Below are positions 1-6,536 of a stretch of 11,384 nt of DNA, in pieces; the stretch's first letter is position 1; each line of letters opens with the position of its first letter. Source of the stretch: an uncultured Nitrospinaceae bacterium (GTDB taxonomy: Bacteria; Nitrospinota; Nitrospinia; Nitrospinales; VA-1); assembly GCA_938073925.1 (NCBI GenBank), contig CALJGH010000145.1:1-11384 (forward strand), written 5' to 3'. The position numbers and the translations under genes are program-made. The notes below the pieces were generated by a model, which was not told the DNA's origin, did no database searches, and was given only the letters and a program-made list of their open reading frames with translations.

Positions 1-789
1 TTCCACTGCGTTCATGAGTGTGGCGCGCAGGCTGCCTTTTTCCAGGGCATGCAGTCCGGCGATAGTGGTTCCACCTGGTGAGGTGACGCGGTTTTTTAAT
101 TCCCCTGGAGATGTACCTGTTTCCCTTACCAGCAAGGCTGAGCCTAGCACCGTTTGAACGGTCAGTTCGGTTGCGACATCTCTGGAAAGTCCCATCTTCA
201 CTCCAGCATCGGCAAGGGCTTCGATGATCATAAAAATGTAGGCGGGACCGCTACCGCTTAATCCAGTAACCGCATCAATTTGTTCTTCAGGAACCTCTAC
301 AGTCTGACCCACGGCTTGAAATATTTCATGTGAAATTTTAAAATCGGTTTTACTAACGCCCTTACCAGTAGCTATGGCTGTAGCTCCCTCTTGCACTACG
401 GCGGGAGTATTGGGCATGGTTCTTACCACACAAAGCTTTTTCTTTTTTTCACCACGTAACGCTTCTTCTATTTGAGAGATAGGAACCCCAGCGGCGACGG
501 ATATAATTAATTTTTGGGCATCCACCTGATCGGCAATACCGTTTAGTACTTCACGGATGATTTGCGGTTTGACCGCGATGATAAGAACATCTGATTTTTT
601 AACCAGATCAAGATTGTCTTTCACTATCTTTATTTTGTATTCGGAGGATAAAGAGGTTTGGCGGTTTTTGTTAGGCTCTGAAACAAAAATATTGGATGCC
701 TTGATCAATGAAGATGAAAGCATTCCTTTAATGATAGCTTCGGCCATATTGCCGCCGCCAATGAATCCTATTTTTTTATTTTTCAACAC
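1..789 (-). CDS. proC: Pyrroline-5-carboxylate reductase, C-terminus cut by window edge
   Basis: Catalyses the last step of proline synthesis, NAD(P)H-dependent reduction of 1-pyrroline-5-carboxylate to proline, in the cytoplasm. The visible 263 codons begin with a Rossmann dinucleotide loop (IGFIGGGNMAEA, residues 7-18). The central stretch includes IAVKPQ and RTMPNTP, and the helical dimerisation domain carries SGSGPAY and the family signature VTSPGGTTIAGLHALE near the end. The reading frame is open to base 1. Family members are about 270 residues long, so only around ten residues should be missing. The start is GTG at 789, chosen because a full AGGAGG lies 7 nt upstream; a TTG one codon further in is the alternative. 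It lies 48 bp after yggS on the same strand, a very common bacterial pairing, and is probably last or near last in the leftward operon. Confidence 0.95.
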   Translation of the reverse strand, partial: MLKNKKIGFIGGGNMAEAIIKGMLSSSLIKASNIFVSEPNKNRQTSLSSEYKIKIVKDNLDLVKKSDVLIIAVKPQIIREVLNGIADQVDAQKLIISVAAGVPISQIEEALRGEKKKKLCVVRTMPNTPAVVQEGATAIATGKGVSKTDFKISHEIFQAVGQTVEVPEEQIDAVTGLSGSGPAYIFMIIEALADAGVKMGLSRDVATELTVQTVLGSALLVRETGTSPGELKNRVTSPGGTTIAGLHALEKGSLRATLMNAVE

Positions 790-796
790 AAGACTT

Positions 797-802
797 CCTC
801 CT
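797..802 (-). promoter_or_regulatory. Strong Shine-Dalgarno for proC
   Basis: A perfect AGGAGG on the minus strand, 7 nt before the GTG at 789. It decides the non-ATG start of proC and is the strongest ribosome site in the leftward cluster, where the other genes have little or none. Confidence 0.8.
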
Positions 803-837
803 GATCAATTTTATCAATCCGTTTCACCTGCGATGGT

Positions 838-1521
838 TCACCGTTGGCCGAATATGGCGGTGCCGACACGAACGAATGTTGCACCCTCTTCCACCGCAAT
901 GGGATAATCGTTGGTCATTCCCATAGATAATTCGTTGAGTTCGATACCTTCAATATTCATAGCCCGATATTTATCCCGCAATTCACGCAATGCGGAAAAA
1001 TATTGTCGCGAATTTTCAGCATCGAAGTCTTGCGGTGGGATGGTCATCAATCCTTGAACCAGAATCCCTTGCAATTGCCCGAAAGATGGAAGTTGCTCTT
1101 CAAGTTCAGAGGGTGTCATGCCGAACTTGGCCTCTTCTCCCGAAACATTGACCTGCAACAAAACGCCCTGCTTTCGGTTTTGACCTTCACAATATGCGCT
1201 TATTTTTTCTGCTAAAGAAAGGCTGTCAACAGAATGGATCAAATCGAATTGGGAATCGAGGTATTTGATCTTATTTTTTTGCAGGTGCCCAATAAAATGC
1301 CAACTAACATCCTGAGCATTAACCTCACCGATTTTGGAAACTGCTTCCTGAACTTTATTTTCACCGAAATATTTTGAACCTGCTTGATACGCCTCAATTA
1401 TTTTTTCAGAAGATACTTGTTTAGAAACAACAATAAGATGGATGGAATCGGGATCTCTTCCCGCTTTTCGGGCAGCTTCGCCGATATGGTGTGTTACCGA
1501 TGCGAGGTTATCAGCTATCAA
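838..1521 (-). CDS. yggS: YggS/PROSC family pyridoxal phosphate homeostasis protein
   Basis: Cytoplasmic PLP-binding protein of the alanine-racemase N-terminal fold type. The family keeps free PLP and amino/keto acid pools balanced and has no proven catalytic role. The 227 residues match the family length. The PLP lysine is K34 in the first strand motif (VVSK). Further family motifs are FGENKVQE (52-59), HFIGHLQKNK (75-84), VNVSGEEAKFG (124-134), GLMTI (157-161) and the phosphate-binding block LSMGM...VRVGTAIFG (198-225). The start is TTG at 1521; no ATG or GTG lies nearby, and the predicted N-terminus (MIADNL...AARKAGRDP) aligns with typical family starts. No good Shine-Dalgarno is visible, so translation may depend on the P-II-like gene ending 20 bp upstream. 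proC follows 48 bp downstream. Confidence 0.95.
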   Translation of the reverse strand: MIADNLASVTHHIGEAARKAGRDPDSIHLIVVSKQVSSEKIIEAYQAGSKYFGENKVQEAVSKIGEVNAQDVSWHFIGHLQKNKIKYLDSQFDLIHSVDSLSLAEKISAYCEGQNRKQGVLLQVNVSGEEAKFGMTPSELEEQLPSFGQLQGILVQGLMTIPPQDFDAENSRQYFSALRELRDKYRAMNIEGIELNELSMGMTNDYPIAVEEGATFVRVGTAIFGQR

Positions 1522-1541
1522 TGGAATTGTCCGACGTTGGG

Positions 1542-1880
1542 TCAGTAAAGGGCTTGGGTTCCCCGTTCACCGGTTCTTATTCGAACTGCATCATCAACTG
1601 GCAGGACAAAAATTTTCCCATCACTCAAATTTCCGGTATGCGCCGTCTTGACCATCATATCAATTACCTCTTCAACCGCCTCGTTTTCAAGGACAACTGA
1701 AATTTCGACACAAGGATGGAATTGTGGGACTTTGGAATCGGTGGTTGACTTCATATGGCTCATCGGCTTGCCAATGCCCTTCACGTCAATGGTTGACAGG
1801 CCTGGCACTCCTAGCTGGAACAGTTTCTCTCGAACCTCTTCGAGCTTTTCATGTTTTATAAAGCACTTGATCATTTTCAT
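1542..1880 (-). CDS. P-II family signal protein with altered T-loop
   Basis: A 112-residue member of the GlnB/GlnK superfamily, trimeric cytoplasmic sensors that bind ATP/ADP. N-terminal MKMIKCFIKHEKLEEVRE aligns without gaps to GlnB. The B-loop (TGNLSDGKIF, 82-91) and C-loop (RIRTGE, 100-105), which bind nucleotide, are kept, although the B-loop glycine equivalent to GlnB G87 is Ser. The T-loop region (about 37-56) differs: the position of Q39 is Pro, the uridylylated Tyr51 is absent, the loop is about one residue shorter, and the position of GlnB K58 is Cys57. Q39 and K58 contact 2-oxoglutarate in classical P-II proteins, so canonical 2-oxoglutarate sensing and uridylylation are unlikely. 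This is inferred from my hand alignment. The ATG at 1880 has no clear Shine-Dalgarno; a second ATG lies two codons in. It sits between the SprT-like gene (50 bp upstream) and yggS (20 bp downstream), probably co-transcribed. No amtB or glnA is visible. Confidence 0.88.
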   Translation of the reverse strand: MKMIKCFIKHEKLEEVREKLFQLGVPGLSTIDVKGIGKPMSHMKSTTDSKVPQFHPCVEISVVLENEAVEEVIDMMVKTAHTGNLSDGKIFVLPVDDAVRIRTGERGTQALY

Positions 1881-1891
1881 GGTTTATAACC

Positions 1892-1920
1892 AATTTAGTC
1901 CCAACAGCGAGCTTTCGCAA
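1892..1920 (-). promoter_or_regulatory. Candidate promoter upstream of the P-II-like gene
   Basis: Minus strand: TTGCGA (1920-1915), 17-nt spacer, TAAATT (1897-1892), about 4/6 matches to each sigma-70 box. It lies in the 50-bp gap after the SprT-like gene. Transcription would start only a few bases before the ATG at 1880, so it could be an internal operon promoter giving an almost leaderless mRNA. Chance matches of this quality are common in AT-rich gaps. Confidence 0.25.
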
Positions 1921-1930
1921 GGTGAAACCC

Positions 1931-2716
1931 TCAGACTTTTACGGCCTCAGAATCTTCGTTGGCTGGTAGCAATAATTTGTGCCAGTTATTCTTTTCCCAG
2001 TTACGGGCATCTTTAAAATTTTGATACTCCTTTTCCTTCTTTTTGAATTCGGGATGATGACTCTGCCACGATCCGTTTTTCTTGTAAGGGGGAACAAACT
2101 GATGGCACATTTCGTGATAAATGGTCAATTCTAGAACATAGATAGGAACAAAGTCTTGCTTCAAACGCGGGTGAACGCGGATGAGTTTTTTATTCTCGTC
2201 GTAAGAGCCGTAACGAAAACCACTCTTATTCTGGGTTTTTACATCGCGACCCCATTTAACAGTGGCTTTAATTTTATCATCAAAATATTCCCGATTGAGC
2301 CTACCAAACATAACATCTATATCTCGCTCTTCTGCCTGCAAAATGGGCTCGAAAAACTCTGATTCAATATCTTCTAATTCCCGAATTTCAGTAAAGTCTT
2401 TAATCAATTCTTTCACTGATTCAGGTGTCTCACTTTCTTTCTTCACCTTGCTCAAAACTTTTTGAGTCAGGTTTTCCAGCACCGCTGACTGAGGTTGCTC
2501 GAATTCATCAAAATAATTTTCGTTGAACACTTCAATTTTAACAACTGGAGCATCGGGGCTGACCCGCAACTGACCGACATATTCCATGCCGTTCTTCTTA
2601 AGAATGAACATTCGAGTCAACGACTCTTGTGTGCCGTTGCGGTTTGCGCCCAGCGATAAAGTCCCCAAACTGAATGTTTTTATGAGGTTTTGAACAGGTA
2701 TTCGTGTTTGATTCAT
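1931..2716 (-). CDS. SprT-like zinc metalloprotease domain protein with long N-terminal region
   Basis: 261 residues. The C-terminal part (about 133-245) matches the SprT/Spartan-like fold: MFGRLNREYFDDKI near 136-149, RYGSYDENKKLIRVHP (168-183), the zinc-binding helix YHEMCHQ with H201, E202 and H205, and a HHPEF motif whose H221 is the likely third ligand. The eukaryotic relative Spartan cuts DNA-protein crosslinks; the role of bacterial SprT proteins is poorly known. Residues 1-125 are not a domain I recognise; the part around 75-125 is highly charged and probably helical. Typical bacterial SprT is about 160-170 residues, so this protein is clearly longer. It has a single cysteine (C204) and so no C-terminal zinc ribbon. 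The ATG at 2716 has no Shine-Dalgarno; Met36 and Met44 are possible later starts. First gene of the leftward cluster, divergent from the esterase gene. Confidence 0.85.
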   Translation of the reverse strand: MNQTRIPVQNLIKTFSLGTLSLGANRNGTQESLTRMFILKKNGMEYVGQLRVSPDAPVVKIEVFNENYFDEFEQPQSAVLENLTQKVLSKVKKESETPESVKELIKDFTEIRELEDIESEFFEPILQAEERDIDVMFGRLNREYFDDKIKATVKWGRDVKTQNKSGFRYGSYDENKKLIRVHPRLKQDFVPIYVLELTIYHEMCHQFVPPYKKNGSWQSHHPEFKKKEKEYQNFKDARNWEKNNWHKLLLPANEDSEAVKV

Positions 2717-2744
2717 CAGGTAGGCCGTGAGAAGAGTTAAGAAG

Positions 2745-2770
2745 TTTCAAAACAGCTAAACTGTTTGAAA
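2745..2770. repeat. Inverted repeat, possible operator for the SprT-like gene
   Basis: Left arm TTTCAAAACAG (2745-2755), 5-nt centre, right arm CTGTTTGAAA (2761-2770); the arms are complementary apart from one extra A in the left arm. It overlaps the end of the candidate leftward -10 box (2769-2774) and the expected transcription start near 2762. That is where a repressor would bind. No T-run follows on either strand, so it is not an intrinsic terminator. Confidence 0.5.
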
Positions 2771-2798
2771 TATACCCTAGGGGGAAAAAAAAATCCAA
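2769..2798 (-). promoter_or_regulatory. Candidate sigma-70 promoter for the SprT-like/P-II/yggS/proC cluster
   Basis: Minus strand: TTGGAT (2798-2793), 18-nt spacer, TATATT (2774-2769). The spacer contains a nine-base homopolymer and the palindrome CCCTAGGG (2775-2782). Predicted start is near 2762, giving a leader of about 45 nt. The inverted repeat at 2745-2770 overlaps the -10 and start, suggesting repression. Confidence 0.4.
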
Positions 2799-2829
2799 TA
2801 AAATTAATCATTTACGGGGTCGTAAAAAC

Positions 2830-2858
2830 TTTACAAAAATTTTTATTTTCGATACTGT
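2830..2858 (+). promoter_or_regulatory. Candidate promoter for the esterase-mutS2 pair
   Basis: TTTACA (2830-2835, 5/6 to the -35 consensus), 17-nt spacer, TACTGT (2853-2858, matching the key T, A and final T of the -10). Initiation 7-8 nt further on would fall at 2865-2866, on the A of the ATG, so the mRNA would be leaderless or nearly so. This agrees with the absence of any Shine-Dalgarno before 2866. Confidence 0.4.
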
Positions 2859-2865
2859 AGTAGTT

Positions 2866-4167
2866 ATGAAATCTCTTATTTTATTTATGATGTTGCTCGT
2901 CTCATGCTCGCCGGGGTTAGACCGGATTCCAGATAGCCACGATCTCAAGGCAGATGTTGACCTTTTTTTATCCACGACGGATCCCGATGTCGAAATAAAA
3001 ATACTACAACGCTTAAAAAGCGCAAAGGTCTCTCACGAATCGGTGAAGGGTCTGCTCCGTCAGCGACAAAACCCAGCAAACGGAAAACCCGGGTTACAAA
3101 CTAGATTGAAATTTAAAAATAATGGCAAAGAATATTCCTATGCATTGTATCACCCAGAAACTACGGATACTCCTTTACCGATGGTTATTGTCTTGCACGG
3201 CATGGGGGGAAACGGCGACACCACAGTTTCTAAATGGGCCAAACGGCTAAACAATGAGTTTATTGTCGTATGCCCGTCTTATCCCATGGGTGCCTGGTGG
3301 GCACGCCCCGCGGAGGATATGGTTTTAGCATTAATGGATCACACCCAATCCACATACAACGTGGATACCAATCGAATCTTTCTCGCCGGATTATCCAATG
3401 GTGCCATCGGCACCTATACTATTGGAATGTTTTATCCGGATCGGTTTGCCGGACTGATACCGATTGCCGGAAGTATCACGCCGCGTTTTATGAACTTCCT
3501 TATCAATTTAAGGAACACACCTATCTATATGATCCAGGGAGCCCATGATCCTATTTTCCCAATAAAACTGAGTCGCCGGGTGAATCAGATTCTCTCTGAC
3601 ATGAAATATCCCGTGATCTATCGTGAGCATGGAGAAAAGGGTATGGCTCATGGAGGGCATTTCCTTCCTGATAATGAGATACCCGATTTATTGGAGTGGA
3701 TTAAAAAGCAGAAAAGAGTTTCGAATCCAGATGTGGTGAGAATGACCCGGGAAAACAATCACCTTGGTGCGATCCATTGGGCGCGCCTGAATAAGGGTAA
3801 AAACCTTGCTTCTCTTGAACTCCCCGGACCAGAAAGCCCAAGGCCAAACAACAAGAATGGAAAAATTGCTACTCTGTTTGCATTTCGAAAAGGAAACAAT
3901 CAGTTTGAGATTATGGGAGAAAATTTAGTCGAGTACGATCTATTTTTAAATACAGAAACAGTAGACTTCAGCAAAACGGTCACCATCACTACGCAAAAAA
4001 TACAGAATCAAAATAACAAACTGGTTCCCGGCGAAAAAAAAATTAGCTATCAAAAGAAAGTACAAAAGGATCTTGCTGTTTTACTTTATGGATATAAACA
4101 ACTTCGCGATCCAAATCGTCTTTACGATGCGAGGGTCAACATCCTTCTGGAAACTACTCTGGTTTAA
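2866..4167 (+). CDS. Lipoprotein alpha/beta-hydrolase (esterase/depolymerase-like) with extra C-terminal domain
   Basis: 433 residues. Residues 1-14 form a lipoprotein signal ending in the lipobox LVSC, so C14 should be lipidated and the enzyme membrane-anchored outside the cytoplasm. Residues 80-283 are an alpha/beta-hydrolase of the PHB-depolymerase/LpqC-like esterase kind: oxyanion loop HGMGGNG (111-117), nucleophile elbow GLSNG with S177, likely acid D228 (GAHDPIFP), and catalytic His at H262 or H265 (AHGGH). The substrate cannot be told from sequence. Residues about 285-433 form a second, probably beta-rich domain. Its blocks (IHWARLN, then FEIMGENL, VDFSKTVTI, ending DLAVLLYGYKQLRDPNRLYDARVNI) resemble from memory the tail of planctomycete-type secreted hydrolases. 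The ATG at 2866 has no Shine-Dalgarno but gives an intact lipoprotein signal. mutS2 follows after 8 bp. Confidence 0.85.
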   Translation: MKSLILFMMLLVSCSPGLDRIPDSHDLKADVDLFLSTTDPDVEIKILQRLKSAKVSHESVKGLLRQRQNPANGKPGLQTRLKFKNNGKEYSYALYHPETTDTPLPMVIVLHGMGGNGDTTVSKWAKRLNNEFIVVCPSYPMGAWWARPAEDMVLALMDHTQSTYNVDTNRIFLAGLSNGAIGTYTIGMFYPDRFAGLIPIAGSITPRFMNFLINLRNTPIYMIQGAHDPIFPIKLSRRVNQILSDMKYPVIYREHGEKGMAHGGHFLPDNEIPDLLEWIKKQKRVSNPDVVRMTRENNHLGAIHWARLNKGKNLASLELPGPESPRPNNKNGKIATLFAFRKGNNQFEIMGENLVEYDLFLNTETVDFSKTVTITTQKIQNQNNKLVPGEKKISYQKKVQKDLAVLLYGYKQLRDPNRLYDARVNILLETTLV

Positions 4168-4175
4168 TCCCGGCT

Positions 4176-6533
4176 ATGAGCGAGACACCGCTTTTAATAA
4201 AATCAATGAAGCTCCTTGGCTGGGAGCGAATCACCGCAGCTCTCGCTAATCACACTTGCTCGCCTTACACCCACGATCATTGTCTGCAATTAACACCTGA
4301 AACGGAATTTGAAACTGCCCAAAAACGGCTTTACGAAACGGCGGAGATGATGGCTTTGCTGGATTCTCTGGAATCGTTTCCTATGGATCGGTTTGAAAAT
4401 ATCCATCCCATTTTCAAGGATGTAGACGAGCAACGCACTATTGTACCAAGCCAATGCCTCATCATTATTAAACTGCTACGACTTTGCAGAAACCTTTGCA
4501 AAGATCTGGATAAAAAAGGAGCCTTCCCCAATATCCAGGCCTGGCTCTCGCAACTTGATCCCTTGAAGGAGTTTCTCGATGACTTGATCCGCTGTATCGA
4601 CGATGAAGGCAATATAAAAGAAAATGCCACACCCGAATTAAAACAAGCGATTCGAGATACCGAAGCCGCTCGCAACAAGCTCGAAGAAAAAATACGTAAG
4701 CTCTTTTCCAGCACGTCTATAAAAGAAGCATTACAGGATTCCTATATCACCGAACGTCAGGAAAGAATGGTGATCCCTATCCGTGCGGAATTTAAATCGA
4801 AGGTAGATGGAATCGTCCATGACATTTCAGGAACAGGACAGACACTTTTTATAGAACCGGCATCCGTCGTTCCTCTCAATAATCAATTGAAAATAGCGCG
4901 ATTGAAAATAGCGCAGGAAAAGGCTCTAGTTTTACAGTCTCTTGCAATGCAAACGAACGAACACAGAGAGTCTCTGAAAAAAAACATGGAGAATCTGGCG
5001 ACCCTCGATCTTATTTACGCCAAGGCCCGTCTGGCAAAATCCATGGATGCTGTTAATTGTCCAATGAACCTACAATCCAAAATGCAGTTAAAGGAAGCGC
5101 GCAACCCTGAGCTTACGCTGGATGGAGAAACCGTCATTCCCAATTCGATTGAATGGGAAGACTCAACAAAAGTTGTCATCATCTCTGGTCCCAATACAGG
5201 TGGCAAAACAGTAACCTTAAAAACTTTAGGCCTATTGTCGCTAATGGTGAGAGCTGGACTTTTTCTACCTGTGGAAAAAAAATCTCAAATCCCATTTTTT
5301 TCAGAAATCTATTCTGATATTGGCGATGACCAGAATATTCAATTAAAACTATCCACGTTTTCGGGTCACCTCGAAAAAATCATCCGTATTATTGACAATG
5401 CCACCTCCGGTTCTTTGGTACTTCTGGATGAGTTGGGGATAGCTACCGACCCCAACGAAGGCGCCGCGCTCGCAGAATCGATTCTGCTGGAATTAAAACG
5501 AAAAAATGTAATGACGTTGGTCTCAACGCATTATTTTTCTCTGAAAATCTTGGCGCAGACCCAGGAAGGGTTTCTCAATGCCTGCACTGAATTCAACATA
5601 AACACGATCAGCCCCACTTATCGCCTGATATTCGGTGCCCCCGGTCAAAGTGCTGCACTCGACACGGCTGAGCGATTGGGGTTGCAGCGAAGCATCATTG
5701 ATCACGCACGCAATTTATATCAAGCAAAAGATAAGCGCGCTGAAAATCTTCTGGAAGATCTGACCCGACAACGCTTGCAAATGCACCAGGACCAAGAAAA
5801 AATCAAAGAACTCAAAACAGAAGTTGAACAGCTGAACCGGGAGCAGAATAGAATCACTCAAAGCCTTCGTGAAGAAGAAAAGGATTTCCAGAAGAATAAA
5901 AACAAAAAACTGCAATTAGAAGTACGAGCCGGAAAAACGGAAATCCACAAAATGATCCAAGAGATCAAAGGGGAAAAAAGCTTACCCAAAATACGCAAAG
6001 TAGAAAAGAAAATTCAAACGATGGGCAAAGCCTCGCTGACATCCGATCACAATCTTGAGGAATGGAATCTCAGCCCAGACGATCTGAAATCTGGAGACAC
6101 CATATTGCTTATTAACCTGGGCGCAACGGCAACGCTTCTTGAATCTCCCGCAGGAAAGAAAAAAGTAAGAGTCCGAATGGGAAATATAACCACCGTTGTC
6201 CAGACATCTTCCATACGTGGTAACCCCCAGCGCAAAAACAATCCAAAGCAAGAAAACAAAAAAATTTCGATGAACATCGAAGCCGAGTCACAAGGTGGGT
6301 CTTCCTGCGACCTCAGAGGATTAAACTCTGAAGATGCTGCGACAAAAATGGAGGACTTCATCAGTCGTGCAATCGTCACTAAAACGCCACGGGTAACAAT
6401 CATTCACGGACATGGGATGGGAACAATAAAAGCTCTCGTCAAAAATTACCTAGAAAAAGCAGGTCTTTGCAAACAGTTCTCTCCAGGCAGACGAGACGAG
6501 GGGGGTACTGGCGTTACCGTTGTGGAGTTTTGA
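4176..6533 (+). CDS. mutS2: MutS2 family ATPase/nuclease with Smr domain
   Basis: 785 residues, the full family length. MutS2 is unrelated in role to mismatch repair; members suppress recombination or, in Bacillus, split and rescue collided ribosomes. Domains in order: N-terminal lever and clamp helices including ERQERMVIPIRAE (193-205) and GIVHDISGTGQTLFIEP (212-228), Walker A GPNTGGKT (338-345), STFSGHL (393-399), Walker B LVLLDELG (414-421) followed by IATDP instead of the usual AGTDP, STHY (450-453), a long charged coiled coil (about 520-620), a KOW-like segment (635-680), and a C-terminal Smr domain (about 708-785) with DLRG (712-715) and HGHGMG (744-749). The Smr motif is usually HGxGTG, so Thr is replaced by Met. 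The ATG at 4176 has no Shine-Dalgarno and lies 8 bp after the esterase stop, so translational coupling is likely. Met11 is an alternative start. Confidence 0.96.
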   Translation: MSETPLLIKSMKLLGWERITAALANHTCSPYTHDHCLQLTPETEFETAQKRLYETAEMMALLDSLESFPMDRFENIHPIFKDVDEQRTIVPSQCLIIIKLLRLCRNLCKDLDKKGAFPNIQAWLSQLDPLKEFLDDLIRCIDDEGNIKENATPELKQAIRDTEAARNKLEEKIRKLFSSTSIKEALQDSYITERQERMVIPIRAEFKSKVDGIVHDISGTGQTLFIEPASVVPLNNQLKIARLKIAQEKALVLQSLAMQTNEHRESLKKNMENLATLDLIYAKARLAKSMDAVNCPMNLQSKMQLKEARNPELTLDGETVIPNSIEWEDSTKVVIISGPNTGGKTVTLKTLGLLSLMVRAGLFLPVEKKSQIPFFSEIYSDIGDDQNIQLKLSTFSGHLEKIIRIIDNATSGSLVLLDELGIATDPNEGAALAESILLELKRKNVMTLVSTHYFSLKILAQTQEGFLNACTEFNINTISPTYRLIFGAPGQSAALDTAERLGLQRSIIDHARNLYQAKDKRAENLLEDLTRQRLQMHQDQEKIKELKTEVEQLNREQNRITQSLREEEKDFQKNKNKKLQLEVRAGKTEIHKMIQEIKGEKSLPKIRKVEKKIQTMGKASLTSDHNLEEWNLSPDDLKSGDTILLINLGATATLLESPAGKKKVRVRMGNITTVVQTSSIRGNPQRKNNPKQENKKISMNIEAESQGGSSCDLRGLNSEDAATKMEDFISRAIVTKTPRVTIIHGHGMGTIKALVKNYLEKAGLCKQFSPGRRDEGGTGVTVVEF
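4886..4915 (+). repeat. 15-bp tandem duplication inside mutS2
   Basis: Two adjacent copies of ATTGAAAATAGCGC plus one base (G then A), in frame, encoding LKIAR-LKIAQ in a helical part of MutS2 (residues about 238-247). The surrounding helix has normal family length, so it does not add extra residues. Confidence 0.7.
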
Positions 6534-6536
6534 TCT

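Noticed and set aside
557..907. 116-codon rightward open frame
   Set aside because: It is antisense to the proC N-terminus and the yggS C-terminus, both certain by motif, and its product resembles no protein family.
1881..1930. Small hairpins (GGTT-TAT-AACC; GCGA-GCTT-TCGC) between the SprT-like and P-II-like genes as terminators
   Set aside because: Stems of four base pairs without a following T-run; consistent with read-through in an operon.
2598..2798. 66-codon leftward frame overlapping the SprT-like start
   Set aside because: It overlaps the SprT-like coding region in another frame, crosses the promoter and operator-like region, and its product shows no recognisable features.
4886..4915. 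15-bp tandem repeat as a recent slippage insertion in mutS2
   Set aside because: The helix keeps the same length as in other MutS2 proteins by my recollection of the alignment, so no residues were added; probably a coincidental or old heptad-like duplication.
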